A stretch of DNA of 64,000 nt. Origin: an uncultured Nitrospirales bacterium (GTDB lineage: Bacteria > Nitrospirota > Nitrospiria > Nitrospirales > UBA8639). Position numbers and translations under genes: made by a program. The stretch covers positions 1,025,001-1,089,000 of the forward strand of contig OY282373.1 of NCBI GenBank assembly GCA_958295805.1, written 5' to 3'. The notes beneath the pieces are model-generated. The model did not search any database. It was not told the origin of the DNA and saw nothing but the letters and a program-made list of their open reading frames with translations. Of this stretch, positions 31,155 to 41,127 are shown one piece after another; position 1 is the first letter of the stretch, and each line of letters starts with the position of its first letter.

Positions 31155-32315
31155 GTGACCATGCCGTCCTCCGTCACTTCCACGAAACGGTCGATCTCTC
31201 GAAAGTCATCCGTCTCCGGACGTAAGCCGGAATCCGGACCACGTGGCTCCACTCGTGCCACCCGCGTGGCGATCCTGGGAGGCGGGCATGGAGGCAAGGC
31301 CCTGCTGGAAATTTTTGCCCAGGACCCCTTGGCCCGACTCGTGGGCTTGGCGGAGACCAAAGCAGAGACAACGGGCACCGAACTTGCCGAGCAATTGAGC
31401 GTGCCCGTGACTCACGACTATCGGGAGATTTTGAAAATGAAGGGCGTCGATCTGATTATTGACGTCACGGGCAGTCCTGAAGTCGAGAAGGCGCTCCAGA
31501 GAATTCGAAAGCCCAGCGTGGCCATTATCGGAGGAGCCAGCGCCAAGTTCATGTGGCGGTTGATTGACGCGCGGATTCGAGCCACCACGGAAATTGAAAA
31601 GACGCTCACGCGGTACCAATCCTTATTTCGGCGGTACGTCAAGGAGGAAGCGGAAAGCGCGGTTGATGAAGAGCGGACGCGCATCGCCTGCGAAATCCAC
31701 GATGGGTTGGTGCAAACGCTGGTGGGCGTGAATTTCAAGATGGAACGGTGCGGGGAATTGATTCAGCAGGAACCGACGAAGTGTTTCGACTTGATGAACG
31801 AGGCCAAAGTCCAGCTCAAACACGGCATTCAAGAAGCCCGACAGGTGGTGTTCAACTTGCGACCAGGTCAATATGAGCGGCTGGATCTGTTGTCGGCGCT
31901 GTCGAATTATCTGGACGCCTATAAAAAGCAGAATCGGGTGAGAGTCGACTTCTCTCACGTGGGGAGTGACGCCCGTTTACATCCCAAGACGAAGGTCTTT
32001 GTTTTTCGCATCATTCAAGAAGCCCTGCAAAATTCGTCGAAACACGCCAAGGCCACGACGGTGCGCGTGGAATTGACCATTCACCAGGATGCTCTCTCCG
32101 CCACCATCAGCGATAATGGAATTGGCTTCGACGTCCACGCGGTGTCTCGGAATCCCGATAAGTGGGATCACTTCGGGTTGCGCGGCATGAAAGAGCGGGC
32201 CGGATTATTGGGCGGGGAAGCCTCGTGGACTTCTCAGAAAGGATTGGGAACGACCGTGTCGGTCTTTATTCCGTTGGCCAGAAAGGACGCGACCCGAAAT
32301 GTCAAAAAAAGTTAA
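31155..32315 (+). CDS. NarX/DegS-type sensor histidine kinase with Rossmann-fold N-terminus
   Basis: 386 residues, no membrane helices, so cytoplasmic. Residues 1-35 are a basic Ser-rich tail. Residues 37-145 form a dinucleotide-binding fold (VAILGGGHGGKALLEIF, then VGLAETK and LIIDVTGSPEVEKALQ). A linker helix leads to a HisKA_3 domain with phospho-acceptor His182 in RIACEIHDGLVQTL. The HATPase domain carries FRIIQEALQNSSKHAKA, ISDNGIGFD and GLRGMKERAG. The N-terminal fold suggests sensing of NAD(P)H or a nucleotide rather than an external ligand. The 3' end overlaps the response regulator by 17 bp, so the two are translationally coupled. Confidence 0.88.
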   Translation: MTMPSSVTSTKRSISRKSSVSGRKPESGPRGSTRATRVAILGGGHGGKALLEIFAQDPLARLVGLAETKAETTGTELAEQLSVPVTHDYREILKMKGVDLIIDVTGSPEVEKALQRIRKPSVAIIGGASAKFMWRLIDARIRATTEIEKTLTRYQSLFRRYVKEEAESAVDEERTRIACEIHDGLVQTLVGVNFKMERCGELIQQEPTKCFDLMNEAKVQLKHGIQEARQVVFNLRPGQYERLDLLSALSNYLDAYKKQNRVRVDFSHVGSDARLHPKTKVFVFRIIQEALQNSSKHAKATTVRVELTIHQDALSATISDNGIGFDVHAVSRNPDKWDHFGLRGMKERAGLLGGEASWTSQKGLGTTVSVFIPLARKDATRNVKKS

Positions 32316-32973
32316 GGTGCTGATTGCAGATGATCATCGCGTCGTCCGCGAGGGATTGTCCGCGATTCTCGAAACCAAAGAAGAAATCGAGATTGTCGGT
32401 GAAGCCAGGGACGGAGGAGAAGCGATCGAAAAGGCCAGGGAACTACTGCCCGACGTGATCGTCATGGACGTCAGTATGCCGGGGATGACCGGCGTCGAGG
32501 CCACGAGGATCATTAAACGGGAACTGCCGCACATCGGGATCATTGCCCTAACGATGTATGAGGATCAACAATATATTTTTGACCTCGTCCGGGCCGGCGC
32601 TACCGGATATCTGCTCAAGGATTCGGATTCCACGGAAATCGTCGCGGCCATTCGCTCCATTTCAAAAGGTGAGTCGCTCATTCATCCATCGGTGGCGAGC
32701 AAAATTTTAGCCGAATTTTCGTTGTTGGCCGAAGGCAAAGGGAGAAAAAAGTCCTTACTGGAACACGATCTGACGGAGCGGGAGATCACGGTGCTTCGGC
32801 TGGTGGCCGATGGGAAGACCAACAAAGAAATTGCCAACGTGCTGGATCTCAGCGAGAAAACCGTCAAAAATCACGTGCGGAACATCTTCCACAAACTCCA
32901 CGTCTACGATCGCACCCAGGCCGCCATCCTGGCGATCCGGAAGGGGATCATCGAACTGGACCCTCATCACTAG
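32299..32973 (+). CDS. NarL/FixJ-family response regulator
   Basis: 224 residues. The receiver domain has DD at 11-12, the phospho-acceptor Asp57 (VIVMDVSMPG), a conserved Thr/Ser in IIALTMYED and Lys in YLLKDSD. The LuxR-type helix-turn-helix follows (LTEREITVLRLVADGKTNKEIAN; SEKTVKNHVRNIFHKL). A linker near residues 130-155 is charged. It starts inside the kinase gene. Target genes are unknown; the exporter downstream is one candidate. Confidence 0.94.
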   Translation: MSKKVKVLIADDHRVVREGLSAILETKEEIEIVGEARDGGEAIEKARELLPDVIVMDVSMPGMTGVEATRIIKRELPHIGIIALTMYEDQQYIFDLVRAGATGYLLKDSDSTEIVAAIRSISKGESLIHPSVASKILAEFSLLAEGKGRKKSLLEHDLTEREITVLRLVADGKTNKEIANVLDLSEKTVKNHVRNIFHKLHVYDRTQAAILAIRKGIIELDPHH

Positions 32974-33045
32974 CATGTGCCTGAACGCGAACCAACGTAC
33001 CTGAAGCCGCGGGCGTCGTGGTGACCTCGTAGCGAAAAAATCGTC

Positions 33046-35541
33046 GTGAATTCATCCTTGTTCCGATTGTATCAAACGCTGGTGATTGATCGTCCGGTCG
33101 TCGCCCTCGCGGTGGTGGTGGGCCTGGTGGGATTCTTCGCGCTGTACGGTCAGAATTTCAAGTTGGATGCGTCTTCTGAATCGATCGTTTTAGAAAACGA
33201 CCAGGCGCTGAAATATTATCGCGCCACTCGGGAAACCTACGGCTCGGATGATTTTCTCATCGTCAGTTATACCCCTCACGACGACCTGCTCTCACCTGCC
33301 TCGCTCAAGCCGTTGGCCAAACTCCGCGATGAATTAGCTCAACTCGATTCAGTGAAAGCCGTACGGTCGATTTTGGACGTGCCGTTGGTGAATAGCCCAA
33401 AAATCCCCATTTCGGAATTGATCGGAGGCGAGGGGGTGCGAACGTTAGAGACCCCGGACGTCGATAAGGAACTGGCCAGAACGGAATTTTTAGAAAGCCC
33501 CGTCTATCAGAATAATCTCGTCAGTCCTGATGCGCGTACGACCGCGATTCAAGTGGTGTTTAAGGAAGACGAGACCTATGCCGCCTTACTGAACGAGCGA
33601 AATCGGTTGCGAGAGAAGAAAATAGGATCAAGGCTCACGCCGGAAGAGGAGGTGGAATTGGCAAAGGCCACGCGGGTCTTCAGCGACTATCACGCCGCGT
33701 TTCTTGAAGCAGGACGGAAAGATATTGACGCGGTTCGCGGTATCCTGAACAAGTATCGTGAGTCGGCTACGTTATATTTGGGCGGCGTCCGAATGATTAT
33801 CGCCGACATGATCCGTTTCATTGAGCACGATCTCGCGGTGTTCGGCGTCGGCGTCATCGGCTTTCTGGTTGCGGCCCTGGTCTATTTCTTTCGGAAGCTG
33901 CGCTGGGTGCTCTTGCCCACGTCCTGTTGTGTGATTTCGGTCAGCGTGATGGTGGGGTTCCTTGGGTTCATGGATTGGCCCGTCACGGTGATTTCTTCAA
34001 ACTTTGTCTCCCTCCTGCTCATTATCACGATGTCCCTGACCATCCATTTAATCGTGCGTTACCGCATTCTCGCCGGAGAAAACCCGGAGGCGGACCAGAA
34101 CGCGCTGGTCTCTCAAACCGTGCAGGAAATGGCAAAGCCCTGCCTGTATACGGCCGTGACGACCGTTGTGGCCTTTTGTTCCTTGATCGTCAGTGATATC
34201 CGTCCCGTGATTGATTTTGGCTGGATGATGACGATGGGGATCACCTTTGCGTTCGTGCTGAACTTCATCTATTTCCCGGCGGTCCTGGCGTTGCTCAAGC
34301 CGGAAAAAACCGTCGTGCGCCCGGATGCGACCCGGTCGTTCACTATGGCTATAGCTGGATTCACGCTCAAGTACGTGAAGCCGATTATCGCGGGATGTCT
34401 CGCGTTGGCCGCGTTGGGTGGCGTGGGGATGATGCAACTGGAAGTGGAAAACCGCTTTATTGATCATTTCAAACGCACCACGGAAATTTATCAGGGCATG
34501 GAATTGATCGATACGAAATTGGGCGGGACGATTCCGTTGGATATCGTGATCGACGCCGATGAAGCCGCGTCTGTCTCCCTGGAAGAGGCCCAGGAAATGG
34601 ACGATCCGTTTGATGATCCCTTCGGTGAAGAGGAGGAGCAAGCCGACGTGACCTCCTATTGGTTCAACGGGGATCAATTGACGAAGCTTGAGACCGTTCA
34701 TGATCATCTTGAGTCTCTGCCGGAAGTGGGAAAGGTGTTTTCTCTCGCCACCGGCATGAAGGTCTTTAAGCAATTGAATGATGGCCGGATGCCGGATGAC
34801 TATGAATTGGCTCTCTTCAGAAAGTACGTGCCCGCGCCCGTGAAGGAAGCGTTGATGGATCCCTATCTTTCCTCAGATGAGCATCAGACGCGCCTGACCA
34901 TGCGTCTGATTGAGTCCGCGCCGACGCTCAAGCGAAAAGAGTTGATCGAACGCGTTCGGCGGTACCTGATTGAGGAGATGGGATTTGCCGAGGCAACGGT
35001 TCATCTCACGGGCATGGCCGTGCTCTATAACAATCTGCTTCAGAGCTTATATACGTCTCAGATTCTCACGCTCGGCGTGGTGTTTATCAGCATTCTGCTC
35101 ATGTTCATCGTTCTGTTTCGGAGCGTGTCGTTTTCGATTATCGCGATTCTTCCCAACATGTTGGCGGCGTGTTTGGTGCTGGGCGTGATGGGATGGTGGG
35201 GGATTCCATTGGACATCATGACCATCACGATTGCGGCGATCACGGTGGGCATTGCCGTGGATCACGCCATTCACTACATTCACCGGTTCCAGGTGGAATT
35301 CCCACGGTATCGAACGTATCGGGACACCGTTCTGGCGTGTCACGGCAGCATTGGCCGGGCCATCTATTACACGGCGCTCACGATCACGGTGGGGTTCAGT
35401 ATACTGGCGTTCTCCAGTTTTATCCCCACCGTCTACTTTGGCGTGCTCACGGGATTTGCCATGCTGGTGGCCCTGATGAGCAATCTGACGCTGTTGCCCG
35501 CGTGTATCATGATCGTGAAGCCGTGCGGTCCGGAACAATAA
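33046..35541 (+). CDS. RND/MMPL-family membrane exporter
   Basis: 831 residues with two-fold internal symmetry: a helix at 15-33, a periplasmic domain to about 260, then five or six helices. The second half repeats this pattern. The sterol-sensing/RND cores are visible (GFLVAALVYFF ... LIITMSLTIHLIVRY ... AVTTVVAFCSLIVSDI; and later ITIAAITVGIAVDHAIHYIHRF). Such MMPL proteins move lipids, and a relative (HpnN) moves hopanoids, but nothing here fixes the substrate. An acidic stretch (DDPFDDPFGEEEEQ) lies in the second periplasmic loop. The start is a GTG without a strong ribosome-binding site, 72 bp after the response regulator. Confidence 0.9.
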   Translation: MNSSLFRLYQTLVIDRPVVALAVVVGLVGFFALYGQNFKLDASSESIVLENDQALKYYRATRETYGSDDFLIVSYTPHDDLLSPASLKPLAKLRDELAQLDSVKAVRSILDVPLVNSPKIPISELIGGEGVRTLETPDVDKELARTEFLESPVYQNNLVSPDARTTAIQVVFKEDETYAALLNERNRLREKKIGSRLTPEEEVELAKATRVFSDYHAAFLEAGRKDIDAVRGILNKYRESATLYLGGVRMIIADMIRFIEHDLAVFGVGVIGFLVAALVYFFRKLRWVLLPTSCCVISVSVMVGFLGFMDWPVTVISSNFVSLLLIITMSLTIHLIVRYRILAGENPEADQNALVSQTVQEMAKPCLYTAVTTVVAFCSLIVSDIRPVIDFGWMMTMGITFAFVLNFIYFPAVLALLKPEKTVVRPDATRSFTMAIAGFTLKYVKPIIAGCLALAALGGVGMMQLEVENRFIDHFKRTTEIYQGMELIDTKLGGTIPLDIVIDADEAASVSLEEAQEMDDPFDDPFGEEEEQADVTSYWFNGDQLTKLETVHDHLESLPEVGKVFSLATGMKVFKQLNDGRMPDDYELALFRKYVPAPVKEALMDPYLSSDEHQTRLTMRLIESAPTLKRKELIERVRRYLIEEMGFAEATVHLTGMAVLYNNLLQSLYTSQILTLGVVFISILLMFIVLFRSVSFSIIAILPNMLAACLVLGVMGWWGIPLDIMTITIAAITVGIAVDHAIHYIHRFQVEFPRYRTYRDTVLACHGSIGRAIYYTALTITVGFSILAFSSFIPTVYFGVLTGFAMLVALMSNLTLLPACIMIVKPCGPEQ

Positions 35542-35595
35542 TCACCCGCTGCTCCCGTTCCGGAGAAGACGCGGCCGCGTTGCCTGCTCCGCTTC

Positions 35596-36621
35596 TTACG
35601 GTGTCTCTGACGAGGTATGCGTGATGATTACGTGTTCTTTTGAATTGGGCACCGCGTGAATCTCGCTTCGTCCGAACCCGGCGTTGTGAAACATGGCAGC
35701 CAACTCTTTGAACGTGTACGCGTCACCGGCCGGCGTCGTGGCAAGCATGATGAGGGCAAAGTCCGCGGACGCCGGGCTGATGCGATCATCATTCGGGACA
35801 AACTCCAGCGTGATCACGCGTCCGTTTGAGGCCAAGGAAGCCTTGACCTTTTTGAGAAGGGTTTCACACGTTCGCGGGTCGAAGTGATGAAGAAAGTTGG
35901 TCAAGAGAACAACGTCGTACCCGTCGCCGAAGTCCACGTCAAAGGCGCTACCTGGAATGGTGGTATAGCGGTTGCCCACGGACTCGGCGTCCGCGGTTTC
36001 CCGAGCCACCGCAAGGACGTTGGCCCAATCGACGGCTGTGACCTCGGCGTCTGGAAACCGTTTCGCGATTTCCACGCCGAACACTCCATGACCGGCCGCA
36101 ATATCCAGGACCTTGCGGATCGTTCCACCCGCCGAAAGCAGGTGGTCGCCGATCCAGTTGGCGGGGTGCCTCATCATGGGAATCATCACGCGAGCGAACG
36201 TCACCCATTCGGGATGTTCCTCAGCCGTGGTGCCGTCGGCCTCCAGAGCCGTTCCACCTTTTCGGACGGCCTCCGTGAGCCGGCGAAAGCCGTCAAACAG
36301 CGGAGGCGAGAGAATGAAGTCCAGCGTCCCACCGAGGTAGGCCGGCGAAGTTTTCGCTAAAAAGACGTCAGAATCCGGAGTGAGGGCGTAGGCGTTTCCT
36401 GATTTGGTCAGAAAGCCGAGGATGACCAGATAATCCGCCAACATGCGCATGCCTCGCTCTGATGCGTGACATCGACGTGCGAGGGCAAGGGGCGTCGTGT
36501 GCCCTTCTTTCATGGCCGTAAAGATTTCCAGGTCAATGGCGGCTTTGATGGAACAGGTGCGTTGAACGGCAAAAGCCGCGTCAAAAAACAGTTGAGGAGA
36601 AGGCACGGTTGGTTCTGTCAT
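35596..36621 (-). CDS. SAM-dependent O-methyltransferase (acetylserotonin O-methyltransferase-like)
   Basis: 341 residues from ATG 36621, which has AAAGGA before it; the frame extends to 36732. An N-terminal winged-helix dimerisation domain (IDLEIFTAMKEGHTTPLALARR...LVILGFLTKSG) is followed by a Rossmann methyltransferase domain. SAM motif I is VLDIAAGHGVFGVEIAKRF, and later motifs are VTAVDW and YDVVLLTNFLHHFD. Family members methylate small phenolic or polyketide compounds. No partner biosynthetic genes are adjacent. It faces away from the RRM protein gene across a 355-bp gap. Confidence 0.88.
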   Translation of the reverse strand: MTEPTVPSPQLFFDAAFAVQRTCSIKAAIDLEIFTAMKEGHTTPLALARRCHASERGMRMLADYLVILGFLTKSGNAYALTPDSDVFLAKTSPAYLGGTLDFILSPPLFDGFRRLTEAVRKGGTALEADGTTAEEHPEWVTFARVMIPMMRHPANWIGDHLLSAGGTIRKVLDIAAGHGVFGVEIAKRFPDAEVTAVDWANVLAVARETADAESVGNRYTTIPGSAFDVDFGDGYDVVLLTNFLHHFDPRTCETLLKKVKASLASNGRVITLEFVPNDDRISPASADFALIMLATTPAGDAYTFKELAAMFHNAGFGRSEIHAVPNSKEHVIITHTSSETP

Positions 36622-36758
36622 CGTCGTTCCTTTTGTCAGCGAGGTTGTTAAAAAAGCAGACGCGGCCCGAAACGGACGGCCGTTCGTCGACCGGATATCG
36701 GGTTCAATGATACGACCGTCGATCCAGGGCATTCAAATGATTATTATGATGAACGCTG

Positions 36759-36825
36759 TTGTGTTCCGGGAAAGAGTGTGGTACGGTGATAGACCTTCAA
36801 CTGTTGGTGGCCTGCGTTGAAGGTC
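36759..36825 (+). promoter_or_regulatory. Possible promoter and 5'-end hairpin in the leader of the RRM gene
   Basis: A weak promoter-like pair (TTGTGT, 17 bp, TACGGT at 36782-36787) would start RNA near 36794. There a perfect 10-bp inverted repeat GACCTTCAAC/GTTGAAGGTC (36792-36801 and 36816-36825) could form a 5'-terminal hairpin, leaving about 150 nt of further leader. In the rest of the 36622-36976 gap I see only a near-palindrome ACGGACGGCCGTTCGT at about 36666. Confidence 0.4.
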
Positions 36826-36976
36826 GGAAAAATGGCCATTCATTCAATCGAGGTTGCAATCGGGAATCTGATCGAAAGTCTGACCTGAGTCGCCTTCTGC
36901 AGTCGCGTCTTTGGCCCACCCTTTTCATTTCTGTTTCTCGAGTGTCAAGCCCCAATCCATTCAAAGGAGTTGTTCT

Positions 36977-37279
36977 ATGGCGTTCAAAATTTACGTGGGC
37001 GGTTTGCCGTATGAGACGAGCGAAGCTGAGTTGACGGATCTGTTCGTGCAACACGGCAACGTGGAATCTGCAAAAGTCATCATCGACAAATACACCGGTC
37101 GATCCCGGGGTTTTGGTTTTGTCGAAATGCCCTCAGAGGAAGAAGGAAAGGCAGCCATTACGGCGTTGAATGGCAGCCAATTAGGAGGGCGGACGTTGAC
37201 CGTGAACGAGGCTCGGCCTCAAGAAGCCCGGCCTGGTGGTGGTGGCGGTGGTCGCGGCGGCAAACGCGATCGCTGGTAA
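36977..37279 (+). CDS. Glycine-rich RRM RNA-binding protein
   Basis: 100 residues. A single RRM has RNP2 IYVGGL at 5-10 and RNP1 RGFGFVEM near residue 45, followed by a Gly/Arg-rich RGG-like tail (ARPGGGGGGRGGKRDRW). This is the cyanobacterial-type Rbp family, often linked to cold or stress adaptation and mRNA handling. AAAGGAG precedes ATG 36977. A long leader with a hairpin upstream and a strong terminator downstream make it a monocistronic unit. Confidence 0.93.
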   Translation: MAFKIYVGGLPYETSEAELTDLFVQHGNVESAKVIIDKYTGRSRGFGFVEMPSEEEGKAAITALNGSQLGGRTLTVNEARPQEARPGGGGGGRGGKRDRW

Positions 37280-37290
37280 CGAGAACCGAG

Positions 37291-37332
37291 AAATGAGGGG
37301 AAAACGCTTGATGCCTTTCCCCTCATTTTTTT
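37291..37332 (+). terminator. Intrinsic terminator after the RRM gene
   Basis: AAATGAGGGGAAA (37291-37303) pairs perfectly with TTTCCCCTCATTT (37316-37328) across a 12-base loop, with a T-run through 37332. It starts 12 bp after the stop codon. Confidence 0.88.
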
Positions 37333-37533
37333 CTTGGTAGACCCGCGAGACTGATCCCAGAGCCTGTAACACCATCCCGCAAACGTGGCGTGCTCTCCTT
37401 TTTCGGTGGCAAAGAGTTGCCGCCGGAACCAGTTCTACTCATCGATTCCACGTTGATGGAATCGCGTCGATTGAAGTTCCAGCCGTATGCTCCGGTCGAA
37501 CCCTCTCCCCTGAAGACGCAAAAAGGAAAAACC

Positions 37534-38784
37534 ATGGCGACGATTATGCCCTTTCGTGCCTTACGACCTAAACGGGAATACGCGGCTCGCGTGGCGTCGC
37601 CTCCCTATGACGTTGTTTCCTTGGATGAGGCACGAAAAATTGCCGATGGCAATCCGTATTGTTTCCTTCGGGTTGGACGAGCCGAGTTGGAACTGTCTGA
37701 CGACGTCGATCCTTACTCCACGGAGGTCTATGAGAGAGGGGCGACCAACCTGCAAGGCTTGATTCGGGACGGGATCATGGCACGGGAGACACGTCCCATC
37801 TTCGGGGTGTATCGCCGACGCTGGGGCGAACGTCAGCAAACCGGTCTCGTCGCGCTGGCGTCCATTGCTGAATACGATGACGGGCTCATTAAAAAACACG
37901 AACTGACGCGCACGATAAAAGAAAATGATCGCGTGCGGATCATTGAAACGCATGAATCGCAATCAGGCCCCGTCCTCTTATTTTTTCGTCGGACGGCGGC
38001 CTTCACGAACTGGCTGGGAAACGTCACCGCCGCGGCACCGGAGGTCCAATTCATGACGGATGACGTGGAGCACGCCGTCTGGAGCCTGCGGGACCAAGCG
38101 GCCATTGAACGAGTCGTCCAACGTTTTCGAAGCGTTGATGCGTTGTATATTGCAGACGGGCACCATCGATCTGCCGCCGCCAGTCGAGTGCGCGGTGCCA
38201 GCAAGAGAACGAACGCAAGATCATCGCATCCTGACGAGGAAGGATTCTTATCCGTGATCTTTCCTCATGACGAATTGTGCGTCTTGCCGTATAACCGGAT
38301 CGTTCGTGACTTGAACGGCTATACGCCCAAAGGATTTCTTGAAGCGATCGCGTCGCGCTATGAACTGGACGTGCCGTCGCAACCGGGCAACCCGCCACCC
38401 GCGGGATTCGACCTGTATCTGGAAGGGCACTGGCGTCGCGCCACGCCAATCATGACACCGGAGGACCGGTTGAAGACGCAGGCGGATCCCGTGAGGGCGT
38501 TGGCGGTATCGATGCTCACCGATCGCGTGCTCGATCCACTGTTGGGAATTCGAGATCAACGGGTTGACCGGAGGATTGAGTTTGTTGGAGGGATTCGGCC
38601 ACTGGAAGCGTTGGCGGCGAAGGTGGATGGGGGAGAGTGGGCCGTGGCGTTTTGGCTCTATCCGACGACGGTTGACGAGTTGATGGCCGTGTCCGATGCC
38701 CGACGCGTCATGCCGCCCAAGAGCACGTGGTTTGAGCCCAAGCTCTCCGACGGCTTATTCGTCCACGTGTTGCGTGACGGGTAA
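37534..38784 (+). CDS. DUF1015 family protein
   Basis: 416 residues from ATG 37534 (MATIMPFRALRP), the standard start of the family; the frame opens earlier at 37390 but that part overlaps the terminator region. Motifs are VASPPYDVVSLDEAR, NPYCFLRVGRAE, the YADGHHR-like IADGHHRSAAA near 205 and the C-terminal KSTWFEPKLSDGLFVH. Function is unproven. Members often lie near serine/phosphoglycerate or one-carbon genes, and no such link is visible here. Confidence 0.92.
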   Translation: MATIMPFRALRPKREYAARVASPPYDVVSLDEARKIADGNPYCFLRVGRAELELSDDVDPYSTEVYERGATNLQGLIRDGIMARETRPIFGVYRRRWGERQQTGLVALASIAEYDDGLIKKHELTRTIKENDRVRIIETHESQSGPVLLFFRRTAAFTNWLGNVTAAAPEVQFMTDDVEHAVWSLRDQAAIERVVQRFRSVDALYIADGHHRSAAASRVRGASKRTNARSSHPDEEGFLSVIFPHDELCVLPYNRIVRDLNGYTPKGFLEAIASRYELDVPSQPGNPPPAGFDLYLEGHWRRATPIMTPEDRLKTQADPVRALAVSMLTDRVLDPLLGIRDQRVDRRIEFVGGIRPLEALAAKVDGGEWAVAFWLYPTTVDELMAVSDARRVMPPKSTWFEPKLSDGLFVHVLRDG

Positions 38785-38836
38785 AGCCTGGCTTACCGAC
38801 CCCAAGAACCGCCCTGCTCCGTCCTGATAGCTTTTC

Positions 38837-40492
38837 TTAGGGCTTTGCTTTCACCTGAACCAGCGTGGGTGGGCGTTGGGCGGCGAGGTCGGTGTAAAAA
38901 TCCCGGCCTTGGTGATTGATCACGATGAAGGCCGGGAAGTCTTCCACCTCGATTTTCCACACGGCTTCCATCCCGAGGTCTTCGTATTCCAGAACTTCAA
39001 CCTTTCGAATGCTGTGTTCGGCCAGGTGCGCGGCGGGGCCGCCGATGGAGCCCAGATAGAATCCGCCGTACTTTCCGCATGCCTCGCGCACGCGTTGAGA
39101 GCGGTTGCCTTTCGCCAGCATGACCATGCTCCCTCCCGCGGCTTGAAACTGATCCACGTATGAATCCATTCGACCGGCGGTGGTGGGCCCGAAGGAGCCT
39201 GAAGCGTAACCGTCGGGTTTCTTGGCGGGGCCGGCGTAATACACCACGTGATCTTTGAAGTATTGCGGAAGTCCTTCTCCGGCTTCCAGTCGCTCTTTGA
39301 GCCGTGCATGGGCGATGTCTCGTGCGACCACGAGGGGTCCGGTCAGCGACAGTCGGGTGGCGACGGGATGCCGACGCAGCTCAGCGAGAATGGCCGGCAT
39401 GGGTCGATTCAGATCGATCGTCATCACGTCTCCGGCCAAGTCGTGCTCCGTGACGTCGGGAAGGTATCGTGCAGGATTGGTTTCCAACTGTTCGAGGAAG
39501 ACGCCGTCTCTGGTAATTTTTCCCAGGATTTGTCGATCGGCTGAGCATGAGACGCCCAGTCCCACCGGGCAAGACGCGCCGTGACGCGGGAGGCGAATGA
39601 CCCGCACGTCGTGCGCAAAGTATTTGCCGCCGAACTGTGCGCCGATGCCGGTCTCAGTGCAGAGTTGGAAAATCCGTTGTTCTAAGTCGAGGTCTCGGAA
39701 CGCACGCCCGCGGTCGTTTCCGGAAGTAGGAAGGTCGTCAAGGTCGTGACAACTCGCCAATTTCACGGTCTTCAGCGTAAACTCCGCGGACGTGCCGCCG
39801 ATGACGAAAACCAGATGGTACGGCGGGCAGGCGGAGGTGCCGAGGGTCCGAATTTTTTCCGCAACGAAGGTCAGGAGAGAGTGCGGATTCAACAGAGCTT
39901 TGGTCTCCTGATATAAAAACGTCTTATTCGCCGAGCCGCCGCCTTTGGCGATAAACAGAAAGCGGTAGTCGGTTCCCTGGTCGGCGTAAATTTCGATCTG
40001 CGCCGGAAGATTCGTGCCGGTGTTTTTTTCCGTGTACATGTCAAGCGGGGCCAACTGGGAATAGCGCAAGTTGCGTTGATTGTAGGCTTCATAAATCCCG
40101 CGGGAAATCGCTTCGGCGTCGTGGCCCATCGTGAACACCCGTTGCCCCTTATACCCGATGACGATGGCCGTGCCGGTATCCTGGCAACCGGGCAGCACTC
40201 GCCCCGCGGCGACGTTGGCGTTCTTGAGCAGTTCCCACGCCACGAACCGATCGTTCGCTGAGGCTTCCGGGTCGTCCAGAATCGTGGCCAATTGTTTGAG
40301 GTGACTGGCTCGCAAGAGATGCGCGACGTCGTCCATGGCCTCACGGGCCAACAGCGTGAGGGCTTCGGGCTGCACGCGCAAGACTTCTCTGCCTTCGAAG
40401 GTCGTGGTGGACACGTCGTCCGACGTCAGTTTGCGATAGGGCGTGGCATCGACGCCGTGTTCAAAGATTTCCTGATAATGAAATTCCGCCAT
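38837..40492 (-). CDS. fumA: Class I (iron-sulfur) fumarate hydratase
   Basis: 551 residues as one chain with alpha and beta domains fused, like E. coli FumA/FumB. The alpha part has [12 protein letters not shown] with a cluster Cys, [33 protein letters not shown] and [17 protein letters not shown]. The beta part begins with [18 protein letters not shown] and has [13 protein letters not shown]. It hydrates fumarate to malate with an oxygen-sensitive [4Fe-4S] cluster in the citric acid cycle, including the reductive direction. The downstream gene on the other strand converges on it. Confidence 0.95.
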   Translation of the reverse strand: MAEFHYQEIFEHGVDATPYRKLTSDDVSTTTFEGREVLRVQPEALTLLAREAMDDVAHLLRASHLKQLATILDDPEASANDRFVAWELLKNANVAAGRVLPGCQDTGTAIVIGYKGQRVFTMGHDAEAISRGIYEAYNQRNLRYSQLAPLDMYTEKNTGTNLPAQIEIYADQGTDYRFLFIAKGGGSANKTFLYQETKALLNPHSLLTFVAEKIRTLGTSACPPYHLVFVIGGTSAEFTLKTVKLASCHDLDDLPTSGNDRGRAFRDLDLEQRIFQLCTETGIGAQFGGKYFAHDVRVIRLPRHGASCPVGLGVSCSADRQILGKITRDGVFLEQLETNPARYLPDVTEHDLAGDVMTIDLNRPMPAILAELRRHPVATRLSLTGPLVVARDIAHARLKERLEAGEGLPQYFKDHVVYYAGPAKKPDGYASGSFGPTTAGRMDSYVDQFQAAGGSMVMLAKGNRSQRVREACGKYGGFYLGSIGGPAAHLAEHSIRKVEVLEYEDLGMEAVWKIEVEDFPAFIVINHQGRDFYTDLAAQRPPTLVQVKAKP

Positions 40493-40548
40493 GCGCGGCT
40501 CCCATCACTGGTTCAAGTCGAAAGGGAGAGCGATCGTCCGATGACCGG

Positions 40549-41127
40549 TTATCCGACGGGAGGCGCCCAATCTTCATCCCGGCGTTCCTTTTGTGCTTCC
40601 CTGTAGGCTTTTTCATCGTCCTCTAATTTGTTGGCCGCCTGAACGTCCAGGATTTCCTGGGGGGTAAGATACTTGAGTGCCGTGCCCGTCAGGATTTTTT
40701 GCTGAATCGTCCCTTTGATCTGAATGTTGATAATGGCGTTGGCGTTGATTTGTTGTGCCCGTTCCAGTAATTCGGCATGAAGCACGTCCCAATTCACCGA
40801 CGATTTCTCGGGGGGCTGGACGACTTCCAATTCCCCCAATTCCTGATAGGGAATCACGGGCAATTCATCAAGCACTTCGACCGTATGCGTGGAAGGTCCA
40901 CCGTCCAGGCGTTGCGTGAGTGGTGATTGGGTTGCAGTGGTCGAGCCTTGTGGTTGCGGGGCGCGGGCCGCGTGGATATCGAAGTCTTTCAGTCTGGCCG
41001 CGGCCGAGGCGGCTTCGTGGGGATTGCTGCTCGCCGCCATGCGTTTGAGTTTTTCGGCGCGTTCGAGGGCTTCCTGCAGACTCATTTTCGCCCCGGGTTT
41101 TCGCAGTGCATTGATGGGCATGGACAT
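40549..41127 (-). CDS. Hypothetical protein with helical N-terminus
   Basis: About 192 residues from ATG 41127 or 41121 (AAGG upstream). Residues 15-50 are a predicted helical pair (LQEALERAEKLKRMAASSN... EAASAAARLKDFDI). A polar middle follows, then a stretch INANAIINIQIKGTIQQKILTGTAL. That stretch recalls the heavy-metal-binding YbjQ-like beta fold but is too short to assign. The C-terminus is very charged. No signal peptide. Family not recognised. Confidence 0.65.
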   Translation of the reverse strand: MSMPINALRKPGAKMSLQEALERAEKLKRMAASSNPHEAASAAARLKDFDIHAARAPQPQGSTTATQSPLTQRLDGGPSTHTVEVLDELPVIPYQELGELEVVQPPEKSSVNWDVLHAELLERAQQINANAIINIQIKGTIQQKILTGTALKYLTPQEILDVQAANKLEDDEKAYREAQKERRDEDWAPPVG

